Shown here piece after piece: positions 24,675 to 33,757 of a stretch of DNA of 64,000 nt (within the stretch, counting starts at the first letter, position 1; each line of letters starts with the position of its first letter). A program made the translations under genes and the position numbers. The DNA comes from CAZAMP01 sp964486455 (lineage in GTDB: Bacteria; Eisenbacteria; RBG-16-71-46; CAZAMP01): contig CAZAMP010000013.1 of assembly GCA_964486455.1 (NCBI GenBank), positions 1 through 64,000 of the forward strand. The letters are read 5' to 3'. The notes under the pieces were generated by a model that saw only the letters and a list, made by a program, of their open reading frames with translations, searched no databases and was not told the DNA's origin.

Positions 24675-25859
24675 CTACTTCCAGTTGAAGCCGGCTGTGA
24701 CCTGCGTGACCGGGCTGTTGGACAGGCCGCTCGCGATCCAGCCCCAGTTGTAGAGGAAGTTGTTGTTGAACGTCGCGTCGATGTTGAAGTTGCCGAAGTG
24801 CAACCCAAAACCGTAGTTGACGTTCAGGTTCGAGGCCGTCGTCGTGTTCGTCAGGACGCCCTCGGCCGTGCTGGTGTCGTTGCTGGTTGTCTGCTGGCCC
24901 TTGTTCGCGCCCAGTCGGAAGTCGAACCACTCCCACACGCCAGCCTCGAAACCGACCATGAAATACGGGAAGTCGGTGAAGCTGTTCTCGAGCGTGGCCT
25001 TGGTCGTCGTCGTGGCGTCACCCGTGAGCGACCGGTAGCCGAAGCCCGTGAGGATCGTGGCGTTCTTGGCGACGTTATACCGACTGCCCAGCATGACGTC
25101 GATGTAGGTTTGCGTGTTCTCCTGGGTCGTCGTGGTCGTGCCGTCACTCGCCGTCACGTCCGTCGAGATCGCCTGGTAGTGCGCGGCCGGGACGAACGTC
25201 ATCTTGTTCGTCCACTCCCACGTCCCACGCAGGTCGACACCGTACCACGAGGTTTTGTACTCCTCGGTGTCGTCCTTCGTGACCTCGGTGTTGTCGTCCG
25301 TGTGGTTGTGGAAATTGAAGGCCGCGTCGACGCGCTCGAACGGACCGGCGGCCCAGTGGCTACCGACGCGGAGATCCATGGAGCTGTACGTGTGCTCTTC
25401 CTGAACATCACCGGCCAGCTCCTGCTTCTCGGAGTTGCTGGCGAAGTTGAAGAGCGCGCCAAACCCGCCGCTCCCATACGCGTAGCCCCAGTGAACGCCC
25501 GCGAAGTTGCCGGGTGTCTGGAAATCCGCCGCCTGGTTGTTCTGGATACCGGACAGCGACAGACCCCACGTGCCCGCGCTCTCGGTGGCCCAGGACGCAT
25601 AGACGGAGTTCCGGAAGGCGCCGGTCGGGTTTCCGAGATCGACAGCGATCAGGTCCGTCCACTCCAGGATCGTCGACGGATACATGAAGACGTTCGACTC
25701 GTCCCAGACCAGGTCGTGGCTCCCGCCCAGCGTTCCCACGCGGGTGGACGTGCGGTTCACGCCCATCGGGTAGCCGTTGTACTGCCATTCCTCGTTTGCG
25801 ATGACGGTGGTGAGCGGCATCACCACCACCAGCAGCGTAAGAATCAACCCTCGTCTCAT
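24675..25859 (-). CDS. Outer-membrane beta-barrel protein
   Basis: 394 aa from ATG 25859 (GGGAGG 6 bases upstream). The signal peptide is at 1-21 (LILTLLVVVMPLTTVIA). The mature sequence alternates aromatic/hydrophobic and polar residues in about 10-residue strands (WYGVDLRGTWEWTNKMTFV, IDVMLGSRYNVAKNATILTG). Thr/Asn/Asp-rich loops separate the strands, and the C-terminal strand TQVTAGFNWK ends in an aromatic next to the last residue, as in many barrels. Thr and Asn content is much higher than in neighbouring genes. It has its own promoter region and terminator, so it is probably a single-gene unit and possibly an abundant porin-like protein. Confidence 0.75.
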   Translation of the reverse strand: MRRGLILTLLVVVMPLTTVIANEEWQYNGYPMGVNRTSTRVGTLGGSHDLVWDESNVFMYPSTILEWTDLIAVDLGNPTGAFRNSVYASWATESAGTWGLSLSGIQNNQAADFQTPGNFAGVHWGYAYGSGGFGALFNFASNSEKQELAGDVQEEHTYSSMDLRVGSHWAAGPFERVDAAFNFHNHTDDNTEVTKDDTEEYKTSWYGVDLRGTWEWTNKMTFVPAAHYQAISTDVTASDGTTTTTQENTQTYIDVMLGSRYNVAKNATILTGFGYRSLTGDATTTTKATLENSFTDFPYFMVGFEAGVWEWFDFRLGANKGQQTTSNDTSTAEGVLTNTTTASNLNVNYGFGLHFGNFNIDATFNNNFLYNWGWIASGLSNSPVTQVTAGFNWK

Positions 25860-26017
25860 TGAGGACCTCCCTTTCGTTTCCAACCGAAGTGCCTCCTGCC
25901 CCGCTTCGCGCCGTCCGCCGGAGGGCGCTGGCCACGAAAACGGGACGTTTGCGGATGAGTGCCGTCATCCGTGCTCTGGTGCAAAAACTGCCCAGAGCTT
26001 CGTGCCTCCAGACGCGT

Positions 26018-26047
26018 GTATTTCGACGAACCAGGCCTGTATGTCAA
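26018..26047 (-). promoter_or_regulatory. Candidate promoter for the beta-barrel gene
   Basis: On the minus strand TTGACA (26047-26042, consensus -35) is followed after 18 bases by AAATAC (26023-26018, partial -10). It lies about 160 bases upstream of ATG 25859. The -35 match is exact and the -10 is poor. Confidence 0.35.
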
Positions 26048-26123
26048 GAGAAAATGCGCCTCGAGACGACTTTCTTCAGAAAATTCTTGAAGGTGTCAGC
26101 CTCTTTTGAAGCCATCGGTCGGT

Positions 26124-26137
26124 CCATATCGATATGG
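26124..26137. repeat. 14-base palindrome CCATATCGATATGG
   Basis: A perfect palindrome flanked by TCGG and CCGA, which extend the symmetry after one unpaired base (26119-26141). It lies upstream of the barrel-gene promoter and could be a binding site for a dimeric regulator. Confidence 0.45.
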
Positions 26138-26408
26138 CCGAAAGTGCCGAAAACCGACTTCAATCGGTGATTCGGAAGTGATGACCTACGCAACTCCTTG
26201 TCATCAAGTCGGATCCATCACGAACGACTGTCATGACACGTATTATCTTCTTACTATGTAGTATGAGTGATATAATCAATAGCGAACCCAGTCGGACCTC
26301 GTTTGCGAGCTACTCGAAAAGCGTCAAAACGGTCCCGATACCCGACCGGGTCGGAGGGTCCTGCCGACAAAAGCGGGACTCTCCTTCATTTTTCCCGGTC
26401 TCATCGAA

Positions 26409-27668
26409 CTACGCCGCCCAGTCGCGGTCACGTCCTCTGTCCGTCAGTCCCAGGCCCAGAACGAGCTTCCGCATGGCCGCGCAGAACAGCCGAACATCCG
26501 CGTCGTTCTGAAAGGCCTTTGCCAGGTCGATTTCGAGAGGTTCTATCCCCTGTGCGAGGCGTGTGCTCAGAACCAAATTCGTGCACAGGTCTCTGGCGAG
26601 CGCATCCATGGCCTGATCCGACAGCACGCGTCGAAGCAAGGGAACATCGATGGCGAGCACGGCATCCGAGCTGATCCTCATGAACTCGGCGACGATCGGC
26701 TCCGGGGCATCTCCCTCGCGAAAGAACCCCACCTGAAAAGAAAGCGCGTCATCCGAGATGATCCACCCGGCGGGAAGAAGTCGGCTCTGCTCCCGGCCGA
26801 GCGCCAGGAGCCGTTCCACGCGTCCGACGTCTTCGGGTCGGGAGTTGCCCGCGAGCGACTCGAAGAAGCGCGCCTCGGCGTCATGTCGGCCCGTCACCGA
26901 CATCCGGAATCCGGATCCGACCTCGTCCTCATCGTACGTATCCGGCCCCTCCGCTACTTCGCCTTCGGGCCCGACCTCCGGAAGGACGACCTCAATGCCT
27001 TGAGGCCACTTCATCCGCGGAATCATGGCCTGCCATTCCCCGTGCTCGAAGACGGCGACCTCAACCGGGTAGAACTCGATGGAGCCCTCCGTCGATCGCT
27101 CGATGAAGCTGAGGAAGCTCTCGAACTCCGAGCTCATGCGGTCAACGGCAAGCACCAACCGGAAGCGCCCGGCCGAGAGGTTCTGCGCCAAGCGGAGCCT
27201 GAACTCGCGCGAATCGAAGTTCTCGCGTTCCGATTCCGACAGGGACTCCTCGATGAGCTCGGCGAGTGGGCGCCGATGAAGCAACTGGACGCGGTGCTCG
27301 AATTCCTTGAACGGGATCTCACGTCGCAGACGGACCGCAAGCTCCAGCAGCCGCGCGACGCACACCTGCCGGATCTCGGCCGTCTCCGCCAGCCGGCAGA
27401 GACCGAGCGTGATCTCGCCCCGTGAGTCCACGCCCACAACGTCGATCACGCGCGACCCGGGTAGTTCAAACGACTCCACCGACACGGACGCGCCGGGGAT
27501 CAGCTCGCGCAGCTGACCCACGGGGAGAACGACCGGCGGCGCATTAGACGAACAGTCGGGGGGGCGCTCTTCGACCAACGCCCAGGACCCATCCTTACCG
27601 TGCCTGACCGCCATGAACATAGGCGGCACTCCTCCTAGATTGCCCGACACTGCGTACTTTTCACTCAT
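26409..27668 (-). CDS. 419-aa protein of unknown function
   Basis: ATG 27668 is chosen because the upstream extension to 27827 would run across the hydratase start and adds no conserved-looking sequence. There is no signal peptide or TM helix. The N-terminal half contains a strand/helix block with VLAVDRMSSEFESFLSFIER and SIEFYPVEVAVFEHGEWQAM. This resembles the 'Asp...Glu-x-Val' strand of PD-(D/E)XK-like nuclease-fold proteins, but I cannot identify a full active site. The C-terminal half (DALSFQVGFFREGDAPEP, VLAIDVPLLRRVLSDQAMDA) is unrecognised. It stands alone, transcribed away from the hydratase gene. Confidence 0.6.
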   Translation of the reverse strand: MSEKYAVSGNLGGVPPMFMAVRHGKDGSWALVEERPPDCSSNAPPVVLPVGQLRELIPGASVSVESFELPGSRVIDVVGVDSRGEITLGLCRLAETAEIRQVCVARLLELAVRLRREIPFKEFEHRVQLLHRRPLAELIEESLSESERENFDSREFRLRLAQNLSAGRFRLVLAVDRMSSEFESFLSFIERSTEGSIEFYPVEVAVFEHGEWQAMIPRMKWPQGIEVVLPEVGPEGEVAEGPDTYDEDEVGSGFRMSVTGRHDAEARFFESLAGNSRPEDVGRVERLLALGREQSRLLPAGWIISDDALSFQVGFFREGDAPEPIVAEFMRISSDAVLAIDVPLLRRVLSDQAMDALARDLCTNLVLSTRLAQGIEPLEIDLAKAFQNDADVRLFCAAMRKLVLGLGLTDRGRDRDWAA

Positions 27669-27765
27669 CGTCTTATCGGGAGCCTTCTGTAGGAACTGTA
27701 GGGATCGCTTTGCAGCCGAATACCCCACTGCTAGACTCGCCGCGGTCGTGACGAGGAGGAGCCGG

Positions 27766-28578
27766 ATGACAACCGAGGAATTCAGCACGCTGCGCGTGGA
27801 GACGAGCGACCGCGTGAGCCGAGTCACGCTGTCCCGCCCGGACGTTCACAACGCCTTCAACGAGACCGTGATCGCCGAGCTCACACGCGCTTTCGCCGCC
27901 CTGGCGGACGTGGACTCGACACGCGTGATCATCCTGACCGGCGAGGGAAAGTCGTTCTGCGCGGGCGCCGATCTGAACTGGATGAAGAGGATGGCCGGCT
28001 ACGGGCGCGACGAGAACCTGGCGGACGCCCGGGCGCTTGCCCGCATGCTGTCCACGATCAACGACTGCCCGAAGCCCGTTATCGGCCGGATCAACGGCGC
28101 CACATACGGCGGCGCCTGTGGGCTCGTCTCGTGCTGTGACGTGGCCGTGGCTTCCGAACGCGCGCAATTCGCGTTTAGCGAGGTGAAGCTCGGGATCATC
28201 CCCGCCACGATCGCCCCGTTCGTCTACCGAAAGATCGGCGAGTCGGCCGCGCGGCGCTATTTCATCACCGGCGAGCGAATGAGCGCCGATGAGGCGCTCC
28301 GCGTCGGCCTCGTCCACGTGCTGGCCCCGCCGGATGGGCTCGATGAGGCAGTGGAGACCATTGTGGCCGCGATCTCCACCTCAGGCCCCCGTGCCGTCAC
28401 TGCGGCGAAGATGCTCGTGCGAGAAGTGTCCGCGCGCCACTTCCCCGAGGTCAACGAGTTCACGGCCCGCCTCATCGCCGAAATCCGCGCCACGGACGAA
28501 GCCCAGGAGGGAATGGCCGCGTTTCTGGAGAAGCGGAAGGCGTCGTGGATCGAGGCTCACCGGTCATCGGATGGGTAG
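27766..28578 (+). CDS. Enoyl-CoA hydratase/isomerase family, methylglutaconyl-CoA hydratase-like
   Basis: 270 aa from ATG 27766 (GAGGAGGA 5 bases upstream). It is a complete crotonase fold with the oxyanion-hole motifs SFCAGADLNWMKRMAGYG and GATYGGACGLVSCCDVAVA. The sequence FAFSEVKLGIIPATIAPFV follows. The NWMKRMAGYG...ENLADA signature is typical of methylglutaconyl-CoA hydratases (LiuC/AUH type) of leucine degradation. No other leucine-degradation genes are beside it, so the substrate assignment is provisional. It converges on the SulP gene, and the two 3' ends overlap by 15 bases. Confidence 0.82.
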   Translation: MTTEEFSTLRVETSDRVSRVTLSRPDVHNAFNETVIAELTRAFAALADVDSTRVIILTGEGKSFCAGADLNWMKRMAGYGRDENLADARALARMLSTINDCPKPVIGRINGATYGGACGLVSCCDVAVASERAQFAFSEVKLGIIPATIAPFVYRKIGESAARRYFITGERMSADEALRVGLVHVLAPPDGLDEAVETIVAAISTSGPRAVTAAKMLVREVSARHFPEVNEFTARLIAEIRATDEAQEGMAAFLEKRKASWIEAHRSSDG

Positions 28579-31500
28579 GATGTGGACCTCATCGGTCTCC
28601 GTTCCGCCGGGCACGAGCTGAATGACAACGGCATGGTTCGGCTTGCCGATGAACGCAATGTGGTTCTCCGGCACGTGAATGACACCCTCTAGGCTCCCCA
28701 TGTGACCCGCGAAGTAGCGGGCGCGTTCCCATCCCCGACCGAACACGCTCTCCAGAACCAACGGCACATGCACCCCCCCCGCGTGCGTCCCCGTTAGGCC
28801 GCTGACGACCTCCGGCGAGCGCGTGCGTATCTGTTCGAGGGTATACGCCGCGGCCGGATCGTTGTGGGACGCCGCGAACCGCGGGCCGGTGCCGCCCCCG
28901 TCGCAGACGGCGAAGACGGGGAGGGCGTCCTGCCAGGCGACGAGCTTCCCCGCGAGCGCGGGGCCCAGCCTGGCCAGGACCCACTCGCGACCCATCTCGC
29001 CTTCCCCGGGGTCGGTGATGTGTCTCGCCACCCGGGCGTTGCCATGCTCTTCGCTGTTCAACAGGTTGTCGTGACGGCCCTTGAGGCAGTAGATGCCGCT
29101 CGCGGCCCGCTGCAGCCGCATGACCATGGCCGCGAGGCCGAGGCCGTCCTGCATCTCCCGGTCCAGTCGCGGTGTGCGGCCCGAGGCCCCATCCTCCCCC
29201 ACCCCGGAGCGGGCGATGAACTCCTCCCGGGCGGTCTGCCACCGGTCGGCGTCATCCGTGAGCAGGATGTCCCCGAGCAACAGAACCTGCAGGCGGCCGG
29301 CGACGAGATTCTCCAGGTTGCTGCCGCCGCCGGGGCAGTAGTGATCCTGTAAAAAGCGGTGGAACGCGGCGCGCCCGCCGCTCAGGGCCGACACGATCAG
29401 CACGGGTATGTCCGGCGCGATCGAAACGCATCCTGCTTCACCATCATCAACGCCGGGAATCGCCTCGAGGGATCGCTCGATCATTGCACGTACGAGCGAC
29501 AGGTCGCCCGTGCGGCAAAGTTGTTCCAACTCGTCGGCGACCTGTTCGACCTTGCCGCGCGCGCGCAACCGGGTCGGGTCGCGGGTCAGAAGATCGTAGC
29601 TCGCCGGCATCAGCGGGAACTCCCCCACATCCTCAGGTACGTCGTCGGGGACCGAGCCCGTTATCGGAAGTCCCTCGGCTCGCCACGCGAGAATCCCCCC
29701 CCGCAATCCGTGAAGATCCTCGAAGCCCATCTCCTCCAACATGAACAAGGCCCGTGACGTGCGACGGCCGGACCGGCACACGAGTAGCAGCGTCTTGTCC
29801 GCGGGCAGCTCGCTGCCCTTCTCCGGGAAGGTCCTCAACGGCAGCAAACCCGATCCGGGCAGATGACCCTGCTGGTACTCCTCGGGCTCACGCACATCGA
29901 GCACTATCGCGTCTTGACGCTCCAACAGCTCCTGGAACTCCGAAACCGATACATGCTGCGCATGGTCGTGAGCGTGCCGGGGGGCGGTCGGGATCTGCAC
30001 ATCGTAGCGATGTTTCTCCAACGCCTGACACTCCGCGAACACGCGGTGCTCACATTCGTAGACGCAGACGACCGGATCGAGGACGTGCTCGAAGATGTGC
30101 TCGATGGCTCCATCCTGCTGCAAGACATGGTCCCGCCCCAACGTCTCATCAATGAAACCGGAGTTCGCCAGCGTCTCGAGGACGGGCTGACGAAGCCGCA
30201 CCAGGAAGACGTCGCCGCCCAGCTGCCGGTAGGTCCGAATCGTGCTCTCGAGCATTTCGACGCCGCTGAAGTCACAGATGTCGACGCCATGCATCCGCAG
30301 CACCAGATGATTCTGTCCGGGATTCCGTTCATGGTTGTGCCGGAGTTCCTCCTCGAGATGGTAGACGGCACCGAAAAAGAGCGGGCCGCGGATGTTCATG
30401 ACGGCCAACTGGGGACAGACGGGCTGGTCCGGCTGGTGAATGAGATGTCGGAACGTCGGATCCGGAACGACTTGGTGTACACGAGGCAGGCTCGAGCGGA
30501 TCACGAAGAACGCCAGGGAGAAGACGATGCCCGCCAACACGGCGAAGTCGAGGGGCAACGCCAGTGTGGCGACGAATGTCACGATCATGATGGCCGCCTC
30601 CGACCGAGACGTTCGCAGAACCCGCCGGATGCCGTCGCGGTCGACCATCGCCCACGCGACCACCAGCAGGACCCCGGCGATGGCCGCGCGCGGCACGTAT
30701 CGCGCGTACGGCGCCAGCACGAGCATGGAAGCAAGAATGGCCAGTCCGGTAATCACCCCGGTCAGATGCGTTCGCCCGCCCGACTGCTGGGCGAGCGCCG
30801 ACCGCGTGAAAGAACCGGAGCACGCATAGCCCGACAACAGGCCCGAGGCGATGTTCGCCAGCCCTTGACCGAAGAACTCCTGGTTGCTGTTGAGTCGATC
30901 ACCGCTCCGGCGCGCAAGTGTCTGGGCCGAGGCCACGGCCTCGACCAATCCCAGCGCGGCCACGGCCACCGCGCCGACCGCCAGCCGGCGGATCATGTCC
31001 GAATCCGGCCACAAGCCAGTCGTCGACCACGTGGGCGGCGGAAGCGAACGCGGAATGGTCCCGACCACCCGCACGCCCTGCTCGTCGAGGCCGAGCAGTG
31101 CGACAGCGCCGCCCGCGGCCGCAATGGCCAGGAGCGCGGCGGGCACGCGCCCCCCGAGACGCTTCAGCACCAGGAGCCCGGCAAATGTCCCCAGTCCGAG
31201 CAGTGCGGTCGGAACGTGAGTGTGCTCCCACCCGGCGGCCAGGGCGGCGAGGCTGCGATAGAGCTCCGGCATGGGCGCCATCTCGATACCGAGCAGGTGG
31301 CGCACCTGGCCCACGGCGATGTGAACGGCCGCCCCCGCGGCGAAGCCGATCAGAACCGATCGAGATGCGAGGGTCACCAGCGCGCCGAAGCGCAGGAGCG
31401 CCAGCAGCACATTGAGGGCGCCGACCATCACCGCGATCAGGCTCGCCGCCAGCAGATACTCCCGCGTGCCCGGAACGGCCACTGAGAGAAGAACGGGCAG

Positions 31501-31815
31501 CACCAGAAGAGACACGGCATTGACGGGACCGGTGGCCAGGTGGCGGGAGCACCCCCAGAGAGAGCCGACCACCGCGGCCACGGCGGCGGTGTAGAGACCG
31601 TAGTGGGCGGGTAGCTCCGCGATGGACGCGTAGGCGATCGCCTGAGGAACGGCCACGGCGGCGACCGTCAGGCCGGCAAGCAGATCCGCGGGGAGATCCG
31701 CGCGGCGATATGCGCTCAGAATGGCGAACGGCCTCAGGAAGAAGCTCCTCAGGCTTCCTCCTCCCGGACAGCCGGCGGGATCCATGTCAACCGAGTGGCT
31801 ACTGTGGATGTCCAT
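28564..31815 (-). CDS. SulP anion transporter fused to STAS, rhodanese and a phosphoesterase-like domain
   Basis: 1083 aa from ATG 31815; the start is uncertain, and ATG 31785 is an alternative. Residues 25-440 are a SulP/SLC26 transporter with about 12 TM helices (LPADLLAGLTVAAVAVPQAI, ACSGSFTRSAL). A STAS domain follows (about 460-580; DICDFSGVEMLESTI). A rhodanese domain (622-722) has Cys680 in LLVCRSGRRT. The C-terminal 280 residues resemble a calcineurin-like metallophosphatase, but the motifs have changed. The first (normally D-x-H-G) is SALSGG, the second is LGDILL (normally G-D-x-x-D) and the third is KGRHDN (normally G-N-H-D). The transporter may move sulfate or bicarbonate; rhodanese suggests sulfur. 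The phosphatase part may be inactive or regulatory. Confidence 0.82.
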   Translation of the reverse strand: MDIHSSHSVDMDPAGCPGGGSLRSFFLRPFAILSAYRRADLPADLLAGLTVAAVAVPQAIAYASIAELPAHYGLYTAAVAAVVGSLWGCSRHLATGPVNAVSLLVLPVLLSVAVPGTREYLLAASLIAVMVGALNVLLALLRFGALVTLASRSVLIGFAAGAAVHIAVGQVRHLLGIEMAPMPELYRSLAALAAGWEHTHVPTALLGLGTFAGLLVLKRLGGRVPAALLAIAAAGGAVALLGLDEQGVRVVGTIPRSLPPPTWSTTGLWPDSDMIRRLAVGAVAVAALGLVEAVASAQTLARRSGDRLNSNQEFFGQGLANIASGLLSGYACSGSFTRSALAQQSGGRTHLTGVITGLAILASMLVLAPYARYVPRAAIAGVLLVVAWAMVDRDGIRRVLRTSRSEAAIMIVTFVATLALPLDFAVLAGIVFSLAFFVIRSSLPRVHQVVPDPTFRHLIHQPDQPVCPQLAVMNIRGPLFFGAVYHLEEELRHNHERNPGQNHLVLRMHGVDICDFSGVEMLESTIRTYRQLGGDVFLVRLRQPVLETLANSGFIDETLGRDHVLQQDGAIEHIFEHVLDPVVCVYECEHRVFAECQALEKHRYDVQIPTAPRHAHDHAQHVSVSEFQELLERQDAIVLDVREPEEYQQGHLPGSGLLPLRTFPEKGSELPADKTLLLVCRSGRRTSRALFMLEEMGFEDLHGLRGGILAWRAEGLPITGSVPDDVPEDVGEFPLMPASYDLLTRDPTRLRARGKVEQVADELEQLCRTGDLSLVRAMIERSLEAIPGVDDGEAGCVSIAPDIPVLIVSALSGGRAAFHRFLQDHYCPGGGSNLENLVAGRLQVLLLGDILLTDDADRWQTAREEFIARSGVGEDGASGRTPRLDREMQDGLGLAAMVMRLQRAASGIYCLKGRHDNLLNSEEHGNARVARHITDPGEGEMGREWVLARLGPALAGKLVAWQDALPVFAVCDGGGTGPRFAASHNDPAAAYTLEQIRTRSPEVVSGLTGTHAGGVHVPLVLESVFGRGWERARYFAGHMGSLEGVIHVPENHIAFIGKPNHAVVIQLVPGGTETDEVHILPIR

Positions 31816-32131
31816 TCCTTGCGTCGTTGTCGAGATGCGGTGATCGTCGACGGCCTGTCCGTTCGCGCGATCCCGCATTGTAGGAGGTTCGACGCGCGGA
31901 GACCACTGTCGCGCCGGTCTCCCCATCGAGCGAGGCGATGGCGCGAAACTGGCCGATACGCCGGTCAGAAAGGTGGCGAGATTCCCACATGAGAAGTGCG
32001 GAAGTGACTCCGCGATCTCCTCCGATCCTGCGCCGGCCGATTCCGCTCCGCACTTCTGATTTGATCGCAATACGTTACGCGGGGCGCTCTGCGCGGTGAA
32101 GGCGACCTATCCCCTGGTACGGGCATTGCGT
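31816..32131. other. 316-base divergent intergenic region
   Basis: This lies between the SulP fusion (minus) and the glycosyltransferase fusion (plus). I see no clear promoter pair, hairpin or additional coding frame. The plus-strand frame is open from a GTG at 32096, so the true plus start may be earlier than chosen here. Confidence 0.4.
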
Positions 32132-33745
32132 ATGCACGGCGGTATGGGTAAGTACACCATCACCTACCTCGTGCGATGCCGCGACGTCAGTGACGGAAGC
32201 AGTGGCATCCTCGAGGAAGCATCGCGCCTCGCCGGCAGGGGTCACGACATACGGCTTCTGTCGTTGGACCGCGCACCTGAGGGTTGGCGATCGGATATCC
32301 CGTTCACCCGGGTGGACGGCTTCACGCGCGATAGCGTCCCCGAGTCCGACTTCGTGATCGCCACGTCGGCGGACCACGCACAAATCGCGCGCGATCTCCA
32401 TCGCGGCGTTCCGATTCTCTACGTCGGGGTCCACGCGGATTCCACGTCGCGTCTGGCGGATGGAGCGATCACGCACCTCACGAGCTCCCGCGACGAGCAG
32501 GTTTCTCTTCTCGAAGAAGGAGGAATCTCCGCGCACTTCGTCCCTACCGCGATCCAGACCGAGGTGCTTCGGGACGAGCCGTCTCAAGCCGATCCCGTCT
32601 GTCGGATTCGCCTGAGCGCTCGTGCGGGCGCTCCAGGCGCCGAGCTCGAGGCAGGCCGAGAGACCGAAGCCGAGCTCCGTCGTCGAGGATATCCGGTCGA
32701 ATGCGTCGAGGGTCCGGAGGGCGCTCGCGACGGCTGCCACGTTTTCCTCGGATCCGCCGCCGGACCGAATGACGGAGTGACGCTACCTGCCCTCCGGGCG
32801 ATGGCGGCGGGACTCCCGACCGTGCTGACCGATATCCCCGCCCATCGCGCGATCGCGCCGGGCGACGCCCACGCCATGTTCGTTCCTCCGAGCGACCCGA
32901 TCGCCATGGCTGATGCCATCGAGCGGATCATCCGTGAACCGCATCTGGCGCACGGCCTCCGAAAGACCGGCGCCGCGGTCGCGGCCCGCTACGATTGGGA
33001 CACACGCCTGGATCGTCTCGAGGCCGTCCTCGACAGCCTCCGGGCCGGAAGACCGCACCCGCCGCTCGATGAGCGGCTCCGGACCCAGCAATACGAGTTC
33101 GCGGCCGGCATGGCGAAAGGCCTCGACGTCTTGGACGTGGGCTGCGGCACCGGCGCGGGCAGTATGCTCCTCGCGGAATCCGGCGCGACATCCGTGATCG
33201 GGATTGACCGATCCCCGACCGCCATCGAGCGGGCGAGTCGCGACAACCGGCGGGCGAACATGCGCTTCGAACGCGCCAGCTTGCGCGAGCTATACCTCCC
33301 CGCGGGAACGCTAGGCCTCGTCGTGGCACTCGATCCGATCCGGCATGAGCGTCACGCGCGCGAGGTGATCTACGAGGCGGCGCGCGTGCTCCACACGAAG
33401 GGCGCGGTCGTCATGGCGGTGCAGAACCCGGGGACTGTGCCCGGCGGCGATGACCCGGGGCTTGCGCTGGAGGAAACGTCTTCGATCGATGATCTCCGTA
33501 GCCTGCTCGAAGACACCTTCGGGCACGTCGTTCTGTTCGCGCAAAGGATGGTCGACGGGAAGGTCGTCCTGGCGGCGGAATCGATCGATCCCGCAAACGA
33601 CCTCGCCTACGTCGTCATGGCGGCGCGTCCTCAGCGGGCCCCGATCCGCACCGACGCCGAGCGCGACGACAGCGCGAAGATCGTGCCGTTCAGTCGGACC
33701 CATCTGGAAGCGGAAGGCGAAGCGGGACGGCGCAAGGCGGCCTAG
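32132..33745 (+). CDS. Glycosyltransferase (GT4-like) fused to a SAM-dependent methyltransferase
   Basis: 537 aa from ATG 32132; GTG 32096 and ATG 32144 are alternatives and none has a good ribosome site. Residues 1-315 have the GT-B outline: N-terminal GKYTITYLVRCRDVSDGSSG, a Gly-rich HVFLGSAAGPNDGVTLPALR region with the donor-site 'E/D-G...P..E' helix changed, then MAAGLPTVLTDIPAHRAIA. Residues 320-537 are a class I methyltransferase with the SAM motif LDVLDVGCGTGAGSMLL and acidic GIDRSP. The substrate glycan is unknown. The canonical GT4 E-x7-E motif is not clear, so the transferase half may be divergent. It converges on the flippase gene. Confidence 0.7.
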   Translation: MHGGMGKYTITYLVRCRDVSDGSSGILEEASRLAGRGHDIRLLSLDRAPEGWRSDIPFTRVDGFTRDSVPESDFVIATSADHAQIARDLHRGVPILYVGVHADSTSRLADGAITHLTSSRDEQVSLLEEGGISAHFVPTAIQTEVLRDEPSQADPVCRIRLSARAGAPGAELEAGRETEAELRRRGYPVECVEGPEGARDGCHVFLGSAAGPNDGVTLPALRAMAAGLPTVLTDIPAHRAIAPGDAHAMFVPPSDPIAMADAIERIIREPHLAHGLRKTGAAVAARYDWDTRLDRLEAVLDSLRAGRPHPPLDERLRTQQYEFAAGMAKGLDVLDVGCGTGAGSMLLAESGATSVIGIDRSPTAIERASRDNRRANMRFERASLRELYLPAGTLGLVVALDPIRHERHAREVIYEAARVLHTKGAVVMAVQNPGTVPGGDDPGLALEETSSIDDLRSLLEDTFGHVVLFAQRMVDGKVVLAAESIDPANDLAYVVMAARPQRAPIRTDAERDDSAKIVPFSRTHLEAEGEAGRRKAA

Positions 33746-33757
33746 GCGAGAGGCCCG

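Larger units (their letters stand above)
25860..26408. other. 549-base AT-richer intergenic region
   Basis: The region carries the candidate promoter for the barrel gene (26018-26047), an imperfect inverted repeat CTTCA/TGAAG (26074-26092) and a 14-base palindrome (26124-26137). A stretch at 26230-26280 is notably AT-rich. It includes TATAAT at 26271-26276 on the plus strand, but no plus-strand gene follows. No coding potential is evident. Confidence 0.5.

Noticed and set aside
24798..25862. 354-codon plus-strand frame opposite the barrel gene
   Set aside because: The minus strand has a signal peptide, barrel strands and a ribosome site; the plus frame is Arg/Val/Asp-rich and has none.
26271..26276. 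TATAAT on the plus strand as a promoter
   Set aside because: No plus-strand gene follows within 1.4 kb, and there is no -35 match.
29863..31485. 540-codon open frame on the plus strand opposite the SulP fusion
   Set aside because: It is antisense to a clear transporter/STAS gene. Its product is Arg/His/Asp-rich without domains, as expected of the complement of high-GC coding DNA.
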